A stretch of DNA of 27,656 bases from WAOL01 sp964399035. Lineage in GTDB: Archaea; Thermoproteota; Thermoprotei_A; Sulfolobales; NBVN01. Below the pieces are notes generated by a model. It saw nothing but the letters and a program-made list of their open reading frames with translations. It made no database searches and was not told the DNA's origin. Made by a program: the position numbers and the translations under genes. The DNA lies in assembly GCA_964399035.1 (NCBI GenBank), contig CAYNPH010000095.1, positions 1 through 27,656 on the forward strand, given 5' to 3'. Of the stretch, positions 16,200 through 23,094 are shown one piece after another; positions within the stretch are counted from its first letter, which is position 1; every line of letters starts with the position of its first letter.

Positions 16200-17028
16200 T
16201 GTCCAGCACCACTTGGTAGTATCTGGGACCCACGCTCCTCACAACCCTACCTTCCTCAAAGTCATACGCTATGTCTAGCTTATCGAGTACCCTGCCAAAC
16301 ACCTTCTTCGCCTCAACCACAGCTACGTCCCTTGATGTTGCAGTAACGAATTCGTACACATGCACAACACCCTTGTCCTTGAGGGCCTCAATAGCTTGGG
16401 GTAAGCACCTCACGGAAAGCTCTGGCAATGGCATCAGGACTCTGTCCGCCATGCCCCGGTACTTCTTCACTATCTCGCACGCATCGCCCAGCACCGCCTC
16501 AACTACCCCATCAACCTTGTTCAGCCTTATGTTCTCCACCATTAACCTATACGCTGTTGGGTTGATGTCTATGGATATCACCTTACTCGGTGCTGCGTGC
16601 TTAGCAATTATTATTGAGAATAGCCCTACGCCCGCAAACATGTTTATTACGTACTCACCTCTCCCAACCTTCTTCGCTACCCGTATGTGCTCGTAATTGA
16701 GTACTGGTGATATGTAGACCTCACGTATGTCCACCCTGAACACACATCCGTGCTCCCTATACGTGGTCTCAGACCGCTCCTCACCAGCTAGGTGCACGTA
16801 CTCACGCACTCTATAGGTGCCAGCAACCGGGGTTACCGCAGCCCACACGGACTTCACGTACTTTAGTCTCCTCATTAACTCATTAGCGAGGATCCTAAGG
16901 ATCTCTAAGTCAACGTCTGGGGGCTTCCTTATAACTGCTATGTCACCTATGATCTCTACCCTACCCCAGACTTTCCTGCTGACCTCGTCTCCTAGCACCT
17001 CCCTAGCTAACCGCCGAAGCAACCTCAT
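16177..17028 (-). CDS. Trm5/Met-10-family tRNA methyltransferase
   Basis: SAM-dependent enzyme of the Trm5/Taw2 family, which acts on G37 of tRNA. The 283-residue protein has the family's YREHGCVFRVDIREVYISPVL approach segment (90-110), the SAM loop NMFAGVGLFS (129-138), the acidic SIDINPTA strand and ADRVLMPLPEL (195-204), where Trm5 normally has an NLP-type motif. It ends VGPRYYQVVLDIKI, as in Trm5. It is shorter than two-domain Trm5b enzymes and appears to lack an N-terminal D1 domain. Nearby taw3 supports a wyosine role. Trm5 (methyl transfer) is more likely than Taw2, but this is not certain. The ATG has GGTGGT upstream. Confidence 0.8.
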   Translation of the reverse strand: MRLLRRLAREVLGDEVSRKVWGRVEIIGDIAVIRKPPDVDLEILRILANELMRRLKYVKSVWAAVTPVAGTYRVREYVHLAGEERSETTYREHGCVFRVDIREVYISPVLNYEHIRVAKKVGRGEYVINMFAGVGLFSIIIAKHAAPSKVISIDINPTAYRLMVENIRLNKVDGVVEAVLGDACEIVKKYRGMADRVLMPLPELSVRCLPQAIEALKDKGVVHVYEFVTATSRDVAVVEAKKVFGRVLDKLDIAYDFEEGRVVRSVGPRYYQVVLDIKISKRI

Positions 17029-17170
17029 CCCTAACCACCTTAACGGTATCCCTTACTACTCATTTATCATTAGTCCTGCAGACCGGAAACTTAATTTACG
17101 GAGGAGTGTTCAAGTCATAATAACAAATGTTAATTACGTGTAAGGAATCATTAATTAATTGGTGATATTA

Positions 17171-17860
17171 ATGCCTACACTAAGGTCAGGCTTTGTTATA
17201 GCAGGGGCTTACGCGGACAAGTTAAGGCGAACCATGTTTGCTCAGCTACGCAATGAGATAAAGGAGAAGAAAATTAAGTCCAGTGACGTTGCGTTCCACG
17301 TTGCCCAGCTGAACAAGGTGCTCTATAGGCTCTTCGTCGATGAACTCAAGATAGATAAGGGTGACGTAGTCCGCATCACGATCGATTACGAACTGACTGA
17401 TGAGGGCATTGAATGGAAGTTCGATACGTTGAGAGTCGAGGTATTCAAGAGGGTCCCGCAGGAGGAGGTTGATGCCGCCGTCAAGAAGGTCATAGGGCAG
17501 GCGACAGAAATAATGTCGGCCGCCGTAGAGTACGTCGCTGAAAAGCTAGGGGAAACCGAGGACGGGGACCAGATCTTCGTGCTGAAGCTAGGGGATAGGG
17601 TCGTCGGCGCCTTCGAGGTGCTGGCAATCGATAATGACTTCGCGTACATCAAGAAGGGCGCCGCAATCGAGCCATCACCCATAGTCATCGAGAAGATAAA
17701 GCTACAGTTAAATGGGAAGAGTATCGAGGAAGTAATCAAGGATAGTATCGAGGTCTTCACTAAGGAAGCGAAGTACGTGGAGCGTGAGGAGGCGGAGCAC
17801 CTAATTAACTACATCATGTCAAGGGTAGAGAGAAGCTCCAGTGAGAAGGTCGAAGAGTAA
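17171..17860 (+). CDS. Conserved archaeal protein, DUF2258-like
   Basis: 229 residues, function unknown. The sequence opens with MPTLRSGFVIAGAYADKLRR, a conserved beginning in an archaeal family I recall as DUF2258. The frame can be read from TTG 17159, but ATG 17171 follows a GGTGAT ribosome site and matches the family start. The N-terminal half (about 1-95) looks like a compact alpha/beta domain, and the C-terminal half is acidic and helical. No catalytic motif is evident. It stands alone between two minus-strand genes. A T6 run (17895-17900) 35 nt after the stop could end its transcript. Confidence 0.78.
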   Translation: MPTLRSGFVIAGAYADKLRRTMFAQLRNEIKEKKIKSSDVAFHVAQLNKVLYRLFVDELKIDKGDVVRITIDYELTDEGIEWKFDTLRVEVFKRVPQEEVDAAVKKVIGQATEIMSAAVEYVAEKLGETEDGDQIFVLKLGDRVVGAFEVLAIDNDFAYIKKGAAIEPSPIVIEKIKLQLNGKSIEEVIKDSIEVFTKEAKYVEREEAEHLINYIMSRVERSSSEKVEE

Positions 17861-17891
17861 CTTAGGGTTATACGCTACCAGAAACGAAACC

Positions 17892-19010
17892 TTATTTTTT
17901 AGACAGGTATTCTATCACCCTATTATCGAACCTGCTCCTAGCCTTCATCACTACCTCCGAACCCACCGTGAGGGTTTCCCCAGCATCAACAAGTATATTG
18001 TCCCCAACAATCACCGTCTCTACACGTAAGTCTCCGTGGGTGACTGCCCTCACAATGTCATCAACCCTTCTTGGCGGGGGCCATCCCGGTGGTGATGACG
18101 TATCGAGCATCACGATGTTCGCGGTGGCGCCGACCTCTATGGGGCCTAGTGAATGTCCTATTAACTTGTTGTTCGTTGCTACTGCTGCATGAAGCACGTC
18201 AATTTCGCTCACGCCGGTACGTAGTGACGTGTCCCTCACCACGTCGACCATACTGTATGCTGGCCTAACACCGATCCCTAACCCTTCACCCTCACTCCAG
18301 TAACTTAAGCCGTCACCGTACCTTATCACGCTACACGTGTTGGGTACGGGACCCCTCGGGTTAATGTACACCGCGTCGACCAACCCTTCCTTTACTCTCT
18401 CGCCCTTGAGGACATATCCACGTAACCTGTACTTACTTAGTAAGTCGATGAACTCCTCGGTTGGTTCCCCGTAGGTGAGTAGGGCTGCGCGGACCTCGCT
18501 GACCTTGCCGTGCCATCTGCTCGTGAGTAAGCGAACTTCGTTTTCAGGGTTGAAGTCATCTAGGCCTGCGTTCATTGGTGGGGCTAAAGTTACGTATATT
18601 CCGGCGTCGTGAGCTGCCCTAGCAACGTTATCTAAGTATATGTCAGTGACTAGCGCCGAGGTTATCCCCCGCGTCATCATTTCCATGAACGCCATCGCCG
18701 CTAAGTAGTACACGTCGGTCCTCGTTAGGGTTGTTAGGAATTCCTTAATGTATCCCCAGTCAACGTCAGCGACCCTGTATCTGAAGGGGTAGAGTGTTAC
18801 GGTGGTGAAGGCTGTTGAGAGTCCTGGCATCACTATTCTTCCGGCGCCGTTAATGAGGAGTTCAGGGTATCTTAGGTCCTCGGGCGGTTCTCCCTTCCCT
18901 ACCTCCATGATCTTGCCGTCCTTGATGTACACGTACCCCCTCTCTATTACGGGGTCGTGAACCATTGATAGGGTCAATATCGTCGCTCCGTTAATTAATA
19001 TCTTAACCAT
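17892..19010 (-). CDS. Degenerate amidohydrolase-superfamily protein
   Basis: 372 residues with the overall sequence of a TRZ/ATZ or MTA/SAH-deaminase-type amidohydrolase. It has an N-terminal beta-sandwich piece (MVKILINGATILTL, DGKIMEVGKGE), the join GAGRIVMPGLSTAFTT and a C-terminal EVGATANIVMLDTSSPPGWPPPR. The metal-binding HxH that normally follows PGLxxA is replaced by FTT (residues 68-70). The later histidines and the aspartate expected in HxE, HC and GTDG-type positions are also not seen. It is probably a pseudoenzyme with a binding or structural role, or has a different chemistry. It lies 72 nt downstream of the uridine-phosphorylase-like gene on the same strand, so a nucleoside-related role is possible. 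Confidence 0.75.
   Translation of the reverse strand: MVKILINGATILTLSMVHDPVIERGYVYIKDGKIMEVGKGEPPEDLRYPELLINGAGRIVMPGLSTAFTTVTLYPFRYRVADVDWGYIKEFLTTLTRTDVYYLAAMAFMEMMTRGITSALVTDIYLDNVARAAHDAGIYVTLAPPMNAGLDDFNPENEVRLLTSRWHGKVSEVRAALLTYGEPTEEFIDLLSKYRLRGYVLKGERVKEGLVDAVYINPRGPVPNTCSVIRYGDGLSYWSEGEGLGIGVRPAYSMVDVVRDTSLRTGVSEIDVLHAAVATNNKLIGHSLGPIEVGATANIVMLDTSSPPGWPPPRRVDDIVRAVTHGDLRVETVIVGDNILVDAGETLTVGSEVVMKARSRFDNRVIEYLSKK
17895..17900 (+). terminator. T6 run after DUF2258-like gene
   Basis: Six T on the plus strand, 35 nt past the stop. It overlaps the final codons of the convergent amidohydrolase-like gene. Confidence 0.45.
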
Positions 19011-19082
19011 CCACGGTAACCCCGCACTATGACTGTTACGTTGGTAATAGTCTTTCCTTCATCAAGTGACATATCCTTGAAC

Positions 19083-19961
19083 TCACTTCCTTGCCAGTCT
19101 CGCTATTAGCTGAGGGGTCACGTGCTTTCTCCCGATCTTGCTTAGCTCCTCGTCCCACTCAGCCAATATGCGGACAGCCTCATTTCCCACCTTAACAGCG
19201 TCCTCAACCCCCGCACCAGCCACGAACTCCTCAGTAACCCTGTTCGCTATCGCGGCACACACCGCTCCGGCCCTAGCCCCGTATATGTTGGATAGCGTGA
19301 AGAGGGTGGCTGCCTCCATCTCGAAGTTAAGGACGTTTACCTCGGCTAGATCTTTATGTATTGTTGCCCACCTCCTCGGCAAGTACCCCTTATACCCGGG
19401 CCTTCCCTGCCCTATGTAGAACGAGTCACTACTCGCTGTTAGCCCGACGTGGTACCTCACACCAAGCTCCTCAGCCGCACCAATCAACGCTAAGACAACC
19501 TCGTAACTCGCTACGGCAGGATACTCAGGGTCCACGTATATCTTGCTAGTTCCGTCGTACCTGACCGCCCCTGTACTGATTATCACGTCACCCACCCGTA
19601 TCTCCTTCCTCAACGCGCCGGTCGTCCCCACACGTATGAAGGTGTCTGCCCCGACCCTTAGGAGCTCCTCTATCGCTATGGCGGCCGCGGGCCCCCCAAT
19701 ACCTGTTGATGTGGCGGCTATCCTTACCCCCTTGTAAGTTCCCACGTACGTTAGGTACTCTCTATGTTCGGAGAGCTTTCTGCGCTCGTCCCAGAAGCTA
19801 GCTATTATTGGGACCCTCCCCGGATCTCCTGGAAGGAGGACGTACCTAGGTATCTCACCCGGCCTCACAGATATGTGGTACTGTCTGCCGGTCTCGTCTT
19901 CTGGTGTGGATGCGGACTTAAGCTTCTTGCCCGTCCCCACGTAGAACACCATGTAATTCAT
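19083..19961 (-). CDS. udp: Nucleoside phosphorylase, uridine-phosphorylase-like
   Basis: Phosphorolytic cleavage of a nucleoside (uridine most likely) to base and ribose-1-phosphate. 292 residues. Motifs of the PNP/UDP phosphorylase family, close to bacterial Udp, are LLPGDPGRV (phosphate loop), SEHREYLTYVGTYKGV, TSTGIGGPAAAIAIEEL, IRVGTTGALRKEIRVGDV, GLTASSDSFYIGQGR and LNFEMEAATLF, the last carrying the ribose-binding Glu-Met-Glu. The N-terminus is about 20 residues longer than in bacterial Udp; no later start fits. A TATA stretch TTTAAAAAAT lies near 20003-20013. Specificity (uridine versus purine or MTA) is inferred from the Udp resemblance only. Confidence 0.88.
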   Translation of the reverse strand: MNYMVFYVGTGKKLKSASTPEDETGRQYHISVRPGEIPRYVLLPGDPGRVPIIASFWDERRKLSEHREYLTYVGTYKGVRIAATSTGIGGPAAAIAIEELLRVGADTFIRVGTTGALRKEIRVGDVIISTGAVRYDGTSKIYVDPEYPAVASYEVVLALIGAAEELGVRYHVGLTASSDSFYIGQGRPGYKGYLPRRWATIHKDLAEVNVLNFEMEAATLFTLSNIYGARAGAVCAAIANRVTEEFVAGAGVEDAVKVGNEAVRILAEWDEELSKIGRKHVTPQLIARLARK

Positions 19962-20048
19962 GCGGGGTTACGCTTTTAACGTTGTTCAGCCGTTCTGCGT
20001 TTATTTTTTAAATTTCCTAAGGTAATGTAGTGCTGAAGAGGTGCTGAA
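19962..20048. promoter_or_regulatory. Divergent promoter between udp and PRC-barrel gene
   Basis: 87 bp separating two divergent genes. One AT-rich block (about 20000-20015) reads as a TATA element on both strands and may serve both genes. GAGGTGC before GTG 20049 is the ribosome site of the PRC gene. Confidence 0.5.
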
Positions 20049-20624
20049 GTGTTGGTAAGGAAAATACTGACTAAATCCTCAGTGGTTGGGCTTAACACTT
20101 ACACCTCAGACGCCAAATACCTTGGGAAGGTCGTGGACTTCGGTGTTGACCTCCAGAATCCCTCGAACGTGACCCTAATAGTTGAGGGGAAAGATAAGAG
20201 ATACGTTATACCCGTTTCCTATATAAAGGCTGTCGGTGACATCATAATACTCGCTGAGAATACTCCGCTGGAAGAGCTAGCTGAGAGCAAACCCTCAGCT
20301 CCTCAATCAGCACGCCCTTCAACCCCAGTAACAACCACTGCACCAACCACAACGTCCGCCCCGTCCTATGCCGTGACTCAGCAACCAGCTCAACAACCAT
20401 CCACACAACCAGTGATTCCCCGATGCCCGACTTGCGGGGCTGCCTTAATATACTATCCTCAATACGGTAGATGGTACTGCCCAAGATGCCGTAAATACAC
20501 TGAGGTTCCACCAGCCGTCCTTAACCGTGTTCCTAGGTGTCCTACGTGCGGTAACTACCTGTCGTATATTGAGCAGTACGGTAAATGGTACTGCTATAAG
20601 TGCGGTAAGTACGTTAATATCTAG
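20049..20624 (+). CDS. PRC-barrel protein with Pro/Thr linker and two zinc ribbons
   Basis: 191 residues in four parts. A PRC-barrel domain (about 1-75) contains SVVGLNTYTSDAKYLGKVVDF. A disordered linker (about 78-122) is rich in Pro, Thr, Ala, Ser and Gln. Two near-identical zinc ribbons follow (about 125-148 and 161-188), each with CPTCG, a QYG[RK]WYC turn and a second CxxC. PRC barrels occur in ribosome maturation (RimM) and in archaeal CdvA, and bind protein partners; the ribbons suggest protein or nucleic-acid contact. The function is not known. The start is GTG after GAGGTGC. A T-rich run at 20643-20651 is the likely terminator. Confidence 0.8.
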   Translation: MLVRKILTKSSVVGLNTYTSDAKYLGKVVDFGVDLQNPSNVTLIVEGKDKRYVIPVSYIKAVGDIIILAENTPLEELAESKPSAPQSARPSTPVTTTAPTTTSAPSYAVTQQPAQQPSTQPVIPRCPTCGAALIYYPQYGRWYCPRCRKYTEVPPAVLNRVPRCPTCGNYLSYIEQYGKWYCYKCGKYVNI

Positions 20625-20642
20625 GTTAGGTAGTACGATAAT

Positions 20643-20651
20643 TTCCTTTTT
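20643..20651 (+). terminator. T-rich terminator after PRC-barrel gene
   Basis: TTTCCTTTT/TT run about 20 nt past the stop, in the 64-bp gap between convergent genes. Confidence 0.45.
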
Positions 20652-20688
20652 AATACAATACACAAAATAACTTAATGTTTCGGGGATC

Positions 20689-21129
20689 TTAACTCCCCAC
20701 AGGCGCTAACTTCTTAATTTTCCTGTAAACTGTTGACGTCGAAATCCCGAGTTCCTCAGCTATCTCCTTAGGGGACTTGCCTTTCTTATAAAGCCTAAGG
20801 ATCTTACGCTCAAGCCTCTTCCCAACCCTCCTTCTTCTCTTCCTCTTCCTAGGCTCACTTCGTGTAGGGGAGACCACGGCATTACCGCTTACACGGTCGG
20901 GCTCCTTAACATTATGTGAAGTGCTCACCATACTATCTTCAGCGATACGCGTAGGTGTTTCCTCACCTGATTGAAGCAAGGAACCTTTGTGCCCAGAGTG
21001 GCTAGCGGAAATACTAGCCTGAATCACGATTCCCTCAGAGTCCCTCTCCAAAATAATCTTAATTCCTATGCCCGCAAGAACTGCCGCAACGGACCCCGCA
21101 AAGACAATGTACGGTAAGACCTCGGACAA
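20689..21129 (-). CDS. Membrane-tethered helix-turn-helix protein
   Basis: 146 residues. An N-terminal membrane helix (about 5-27, YIVFAGSVAAVLAGIGIKI) is followed by an unstructured Ser/Thr-rich stretch, a strongly basic patch (EPRKRKRRRRVGKRLERK) and a C-terminal helix-turn-helix of the resolvase/sigma-like type (LYKKGKSPKEIAEELGISTSTVYRKIKKL). It would hold a DNA-binding head at the inner membrane face. The start is TTG 21129 with GGTGA 6 nt upstream; in-frame stops directly upstream exclude a longer form. A TATA element CTTTATAAC lies near 21162-21171. It is the last chromosomal gene before the integrated element. Target unknown. Confidence 0.75.
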   Translation of the reverse strand: MSEVLPYIVFAGSVAAVLAGIGIKIILERDSEGIVIQASISASHSGHKGSLLQSGEETPTRIAEDSMVSTSHNVKEPDRVSGNAVVSPTRSEPRKRKRRRRVGKRLERKILRLYKKGKSPKEIAEELGISTSTVYRKIKKLAPVGS

Positions 21130-21402
21130 CCACTATCACCAATGCATCTCTTCGAAAGCTAAGAAGTTATAAAGGGTCACGCCCAATGGAGGCCCTAACA
21201 CTACGTAACACCACCCTAAATTACATACAACAATCTGAATCAAAATGATTGAGGCACCCTAGGCACTAGAATAAAGTTTCGTAAGCAACGTCCTGCACTA
21301 GCAAGAATACTCCTTGGAATTAAGGAATAGTTAAGCACCACAGGAAATAAGACAAGAGATCTCAGGATTAAGTACAAACACCGAAGAAAGAGGAAGGCTG
21401 GG
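21130..21402. other. Chromosomal spacer before attachment site
   Basis: About 270 bp with no supported gene. It holds the minus-strand promoter of the HTH gene and then DNA that would originally have followed the 3' end of the tRNA-Ala gene. The integrase frame is open through this spacer from about 21340, but has no ATG, GTG or TTG there. Confidence 0.5.
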
Positions 21403-21447
21403 TGGTGGACCGGCCGGGACTTGAACCCGGGACCTCTCGGTTGCAAG
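21403..21447 (-). other. att site: 3' half of tRNA-Ala(TGC)
   Basis: Read on the minus strand: anticodon loop CTTGCAA (anticodon TGC), 3' anticodon strand CCGAG, variable GGTC-type bases, T arm CCGGG-TTCAAGT-CCCGG, acceptor strand CCGGTCC, discriminator A and encoded CCA. U70 in the acceptor strand fits the G3-U70 alanine identity pair. The 5' half (acceptor, D arm, 5' anticodon strand) is absent: bases after 21447 do not pair with CCGAG. It is therefore a duplicated half-gene from integration, not a functional tRNA. Confidence 0.85.
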
Positions 21448-22338
21448 CAATTACTAAGGGGACCTATCTACGTGATTCTACCTGAGAATTCTTCATCAGT
21501 TAACCACACACGCGAGGATTGCCTGCAGATAACTGATGGTCTGGTGAGGGAGTTCAAGAGGTGGTTAAAGCAGGATAATCCTAGGCTCAGGGAAGCTACG
21601 TTGAGGCAGTACATGTATTACATCCCCAGGCTTGTGGGTCTCGAGCTCTGCGGGAAGGAAGACGTGAGTAAGGCTTTCAAGGCTATGGGTGGGGTAAATA
21701 AATCCAGTTATGAAGCGCTCAGCCGGTTCCTTACGTTCATTGAGAAAACTAAGGACCTTGATGTGCTGGTTGCTAAGCTCAGGAAGGCAATGCCCAAGAA
21801 ACCTAAGAGCAGGGCAGACACCTACGTACCGGCCGACAGTAAGGTACTCGAAGTAAGGGAAAATATCGCGAAGATGGAGAGCCAAGCCCTTAAGCTGTTC
21901 TACAATATCTTGGTCTCCACCGGTTGCAGAGGTACTGAGGCCAGATACCTTATTCTGAACATTAACAGGTTAAGGGTGGTTGAGCTATCATACGGTGCTG
22001 TCAGAGTCCACGTCGACCTCCAGAGAGGCAGTAAGAACGAGTTCGTGTTATACCTCCCTAAGGAAGTTTACCAGCAACTACTGCGTTTCAAGGGGAAGCT
22101 AAAGAACCAAGACAACATGGAGAAAGACCTTAAGGAAGCAGGCCTCGGAGTTAAGTACTTCAGGAAGTGGTGGAGGCAACTAGCAAAGAGGCTGGGTATA
22201 GACAGCGAAGACATAGAGGCGTTCCAAGGCAGGGTCTCAACCATAGGCGGCAGACACTACACCGACTGGATACCAATACTAGACAAAGACTATGGGAGGA
22301 TCCTGCCCCACGTAAGGAAGTTCCTTATCTTGGGGTGA
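21421..22338 (+). CDS. int: SSV-type tyrosine integrase, C-terminal part int(C)
   Basis: 305 residues readable from TTG 21421, which lies inside the att site. A SAM-like core-binding domain (about 35-125, with LRQYMYYIPRLVGLEL) precedes the catalytic domain. That domain has Arg170 in STGCRGTEARYL, Lys205 in QRGSKNEFVL, and the block FQGRVSTIGGRHYTDW (268-283) that supplies a second Arg and the His/Tyr region. Tyr291 (DKDYGRIL) is a nucleophile candidate. Crenarchaeal SSV-type integrases are about 320-340 residues and carry attP in the N-terminal coding part. Integration therefore splits the gene, and a missing N-terminal fragment is expected. The frame is open across the att site, as the model requires. 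The gene is probably silent in this state. Confidence 0.85.
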   Translation: MNPGPLGCKQLLRGPIYVILPENSSSVNHTREDCLQITDGLVREFKRWLKQDNPRLREATLRQYMYYIPRLVGLELCGKEDVSKAFKAMGGVNKSSYEALSRFLTFIEKTKDLDVLVAKLRKAMPKKPKSRADTYVPADSKVLEVRENIAKMESQALKLFYNILVSTGCRGTEARYLILNINRLRVVELSYGAVRVHVDLQRGSKNEFVLYLPKEVYQQLLRFKGKLKNQDNMEKDLKEAGLGVKYFRKWWRQLAKRLGIDSEDIEAFQGRVSTIGGRHYTDWIPILDKDYGRILPHVRKFLILG

Positions 22339-22342
22339 GGAT

Positions 22343-22549
22343 GTGATGGGTGTGCACGTGTTGTTCGTTGATGATGTTGCGGATCTGAGGAAGTTATTGA
22401 AGTACCATAGGAAGGGGAGCTTAACGATCGTTAACGCGGTGGTGGTAGTGGTGGCTGAGGACGGCAGGGTAGTGTCAGGGATAGTCAGGCAATCTTCAGG
22501 GAGTATAAGCGTGATAAGGAAACCACTATTAAGGCCAATACGGGAGTAA
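22343..22549 (+). CDS. Small element protein, unknown
   Basis: 68 residues from GTG 22343, or 67 from ATG 22346, both behind GGTGAGG at the integrase stop. The gene begins 4 nt after int, so it is a likely partner in the same transcript. The sequence is a short alpha/beta pattern: a VLFVDDVADLRKLL strand-helix, a run of valines (NAVVVVVAEDG) and a basic C-terminus. No family is recognised. Confidence 0.55.
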   Translation: MMGVHVLFVDDVADLRKLLKYHRKGSLTIVNAVVVVVAEDGRVVSGIVRQSSGSISVIRKPLLRPIRE

Positions 22550-22564
22550 CTCTTGTGAAAAGAA

Positions 22565-22735
22565 ATGAAGACCAAAGTAATCAAGGTGAAGAGCTGGTCG
22601 GAGCTTCCCGAGGTTCTTAAGCCCGGGGTGTACGTTGTTGACGGCAAGCGTTTCATTGTGAAGAAAACAGTTGAAAGGGAGTTCATGCGGGTAGCTATAG
22701 AGGGCATAGAGGAGCTAGCGGATAACTACTATTAA
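22565..22735 (+). CDS. Very small element protein (56 aa), unknown
   Basis: Open frame from ATG 22565 to TAA 22735, giving 56 residues. It opens MKTKVIKVKSWSELPEVL, has a central hairpin-like KPGVYVVDGKRFIVKK and ends in an acidic helix (VAIEGIEELADNYY). The ribosome site is weak (GTGAAAAG). It starts 15 nt after the preceding small gene in the same direction, and its stop overlaps the convergent RelE-like gene by 4 nt. The strand-turn-strand and helix pattern would suit a small DNA-binding or antitoxin-type protein, but no family is recognised. Confidence 0.5.
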   Translation: MKTKVIKVKSWSELPEVLKPGVYVVDGKRFIVKKTVEREFMRVAIEGIEELADNYY

Positions 22736-23088
22736 CGCCACTTCTTCCTCCTGTATGTTGAAGACGTTCTCCGAAGTATTACCACGAACCACACGCGGCA
22801 AATGTCCTCCCTATAGACGAACCCTATTCTTAGGTTCCCTTTCTTCAATCGTTTAACTTCAAACCTTTTGCCCTTATATGGATAGTAACCAACTGTTGGT
22901 TCCCTCTTAAGCCTATCTCTTTGTTGAGGATCCCGAATGATGAGTTTTAGATTCTTCAGTAAGGTCTTACATTTCCTATCTCCAAGTAACTTCATACACA
23001 TGTGTCTGAATTTCCTAGTCCACCTTACGCGCCATCCTAGTTCGCATGGGTGGCTGGTTTTCCTCTTCCTCCTCTTTTTCTTGCCCAT
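22732..23088 (-). CDS. Basic element protein, RelE/ParE-like
   Basis: 118 residues, very rich in Lys and Arg (starts MGKKKRRKRKTSH). The C-terminal half resembles RelE/ParE-fold proteins: IRDPQQRDRLKREP, then KGKRFEVKRLKKGNLRIGFVYRED, then RVWFVVILRRTSSTYRRK. The G-x-L-R-I-x-[FY]-x-Y strand and the final R-x-x-x-x-Y-R-R match the pattern of that fold. If correct, it could be an mRNA interferase toxin or a DNA-binding relative. No antitoxin gene is next to it on the same strand; the gene upstream is the P-loop ATPase, 6 nt away. The assignment is tentative. Confidence 0.55.
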   Translation of the reverse strand: MGKKKRRKRKTSHPCELGWRVRWTRKFRHMCMKLLGDRKCKTLLKNLKLIIRDPQQRDRLKREPTVGYYPYKGKRFEVKRLKKGNLRIGFVYREDICRVWFVVILRRTSSTYRRKKWR

Positions 23089-23094
23089 GGATAA

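Noticed and set aside
21340..21420. Upstream continuation of the integrase frame on the chromosomal side
   Set aside because: The frame is open by chance across former tRNA 3' flank and has no usual start codon; it is not the missing integrase N-terminus.
21403..21447. Functional tRNA gene with intron
   Set aside because: The 3' half is continuous from anticodon loop to CCA, while nothing after 21447 pairs with the 3' anticodon strand or forms a D arm, so it is a half gene, not an intron-split tRNA.
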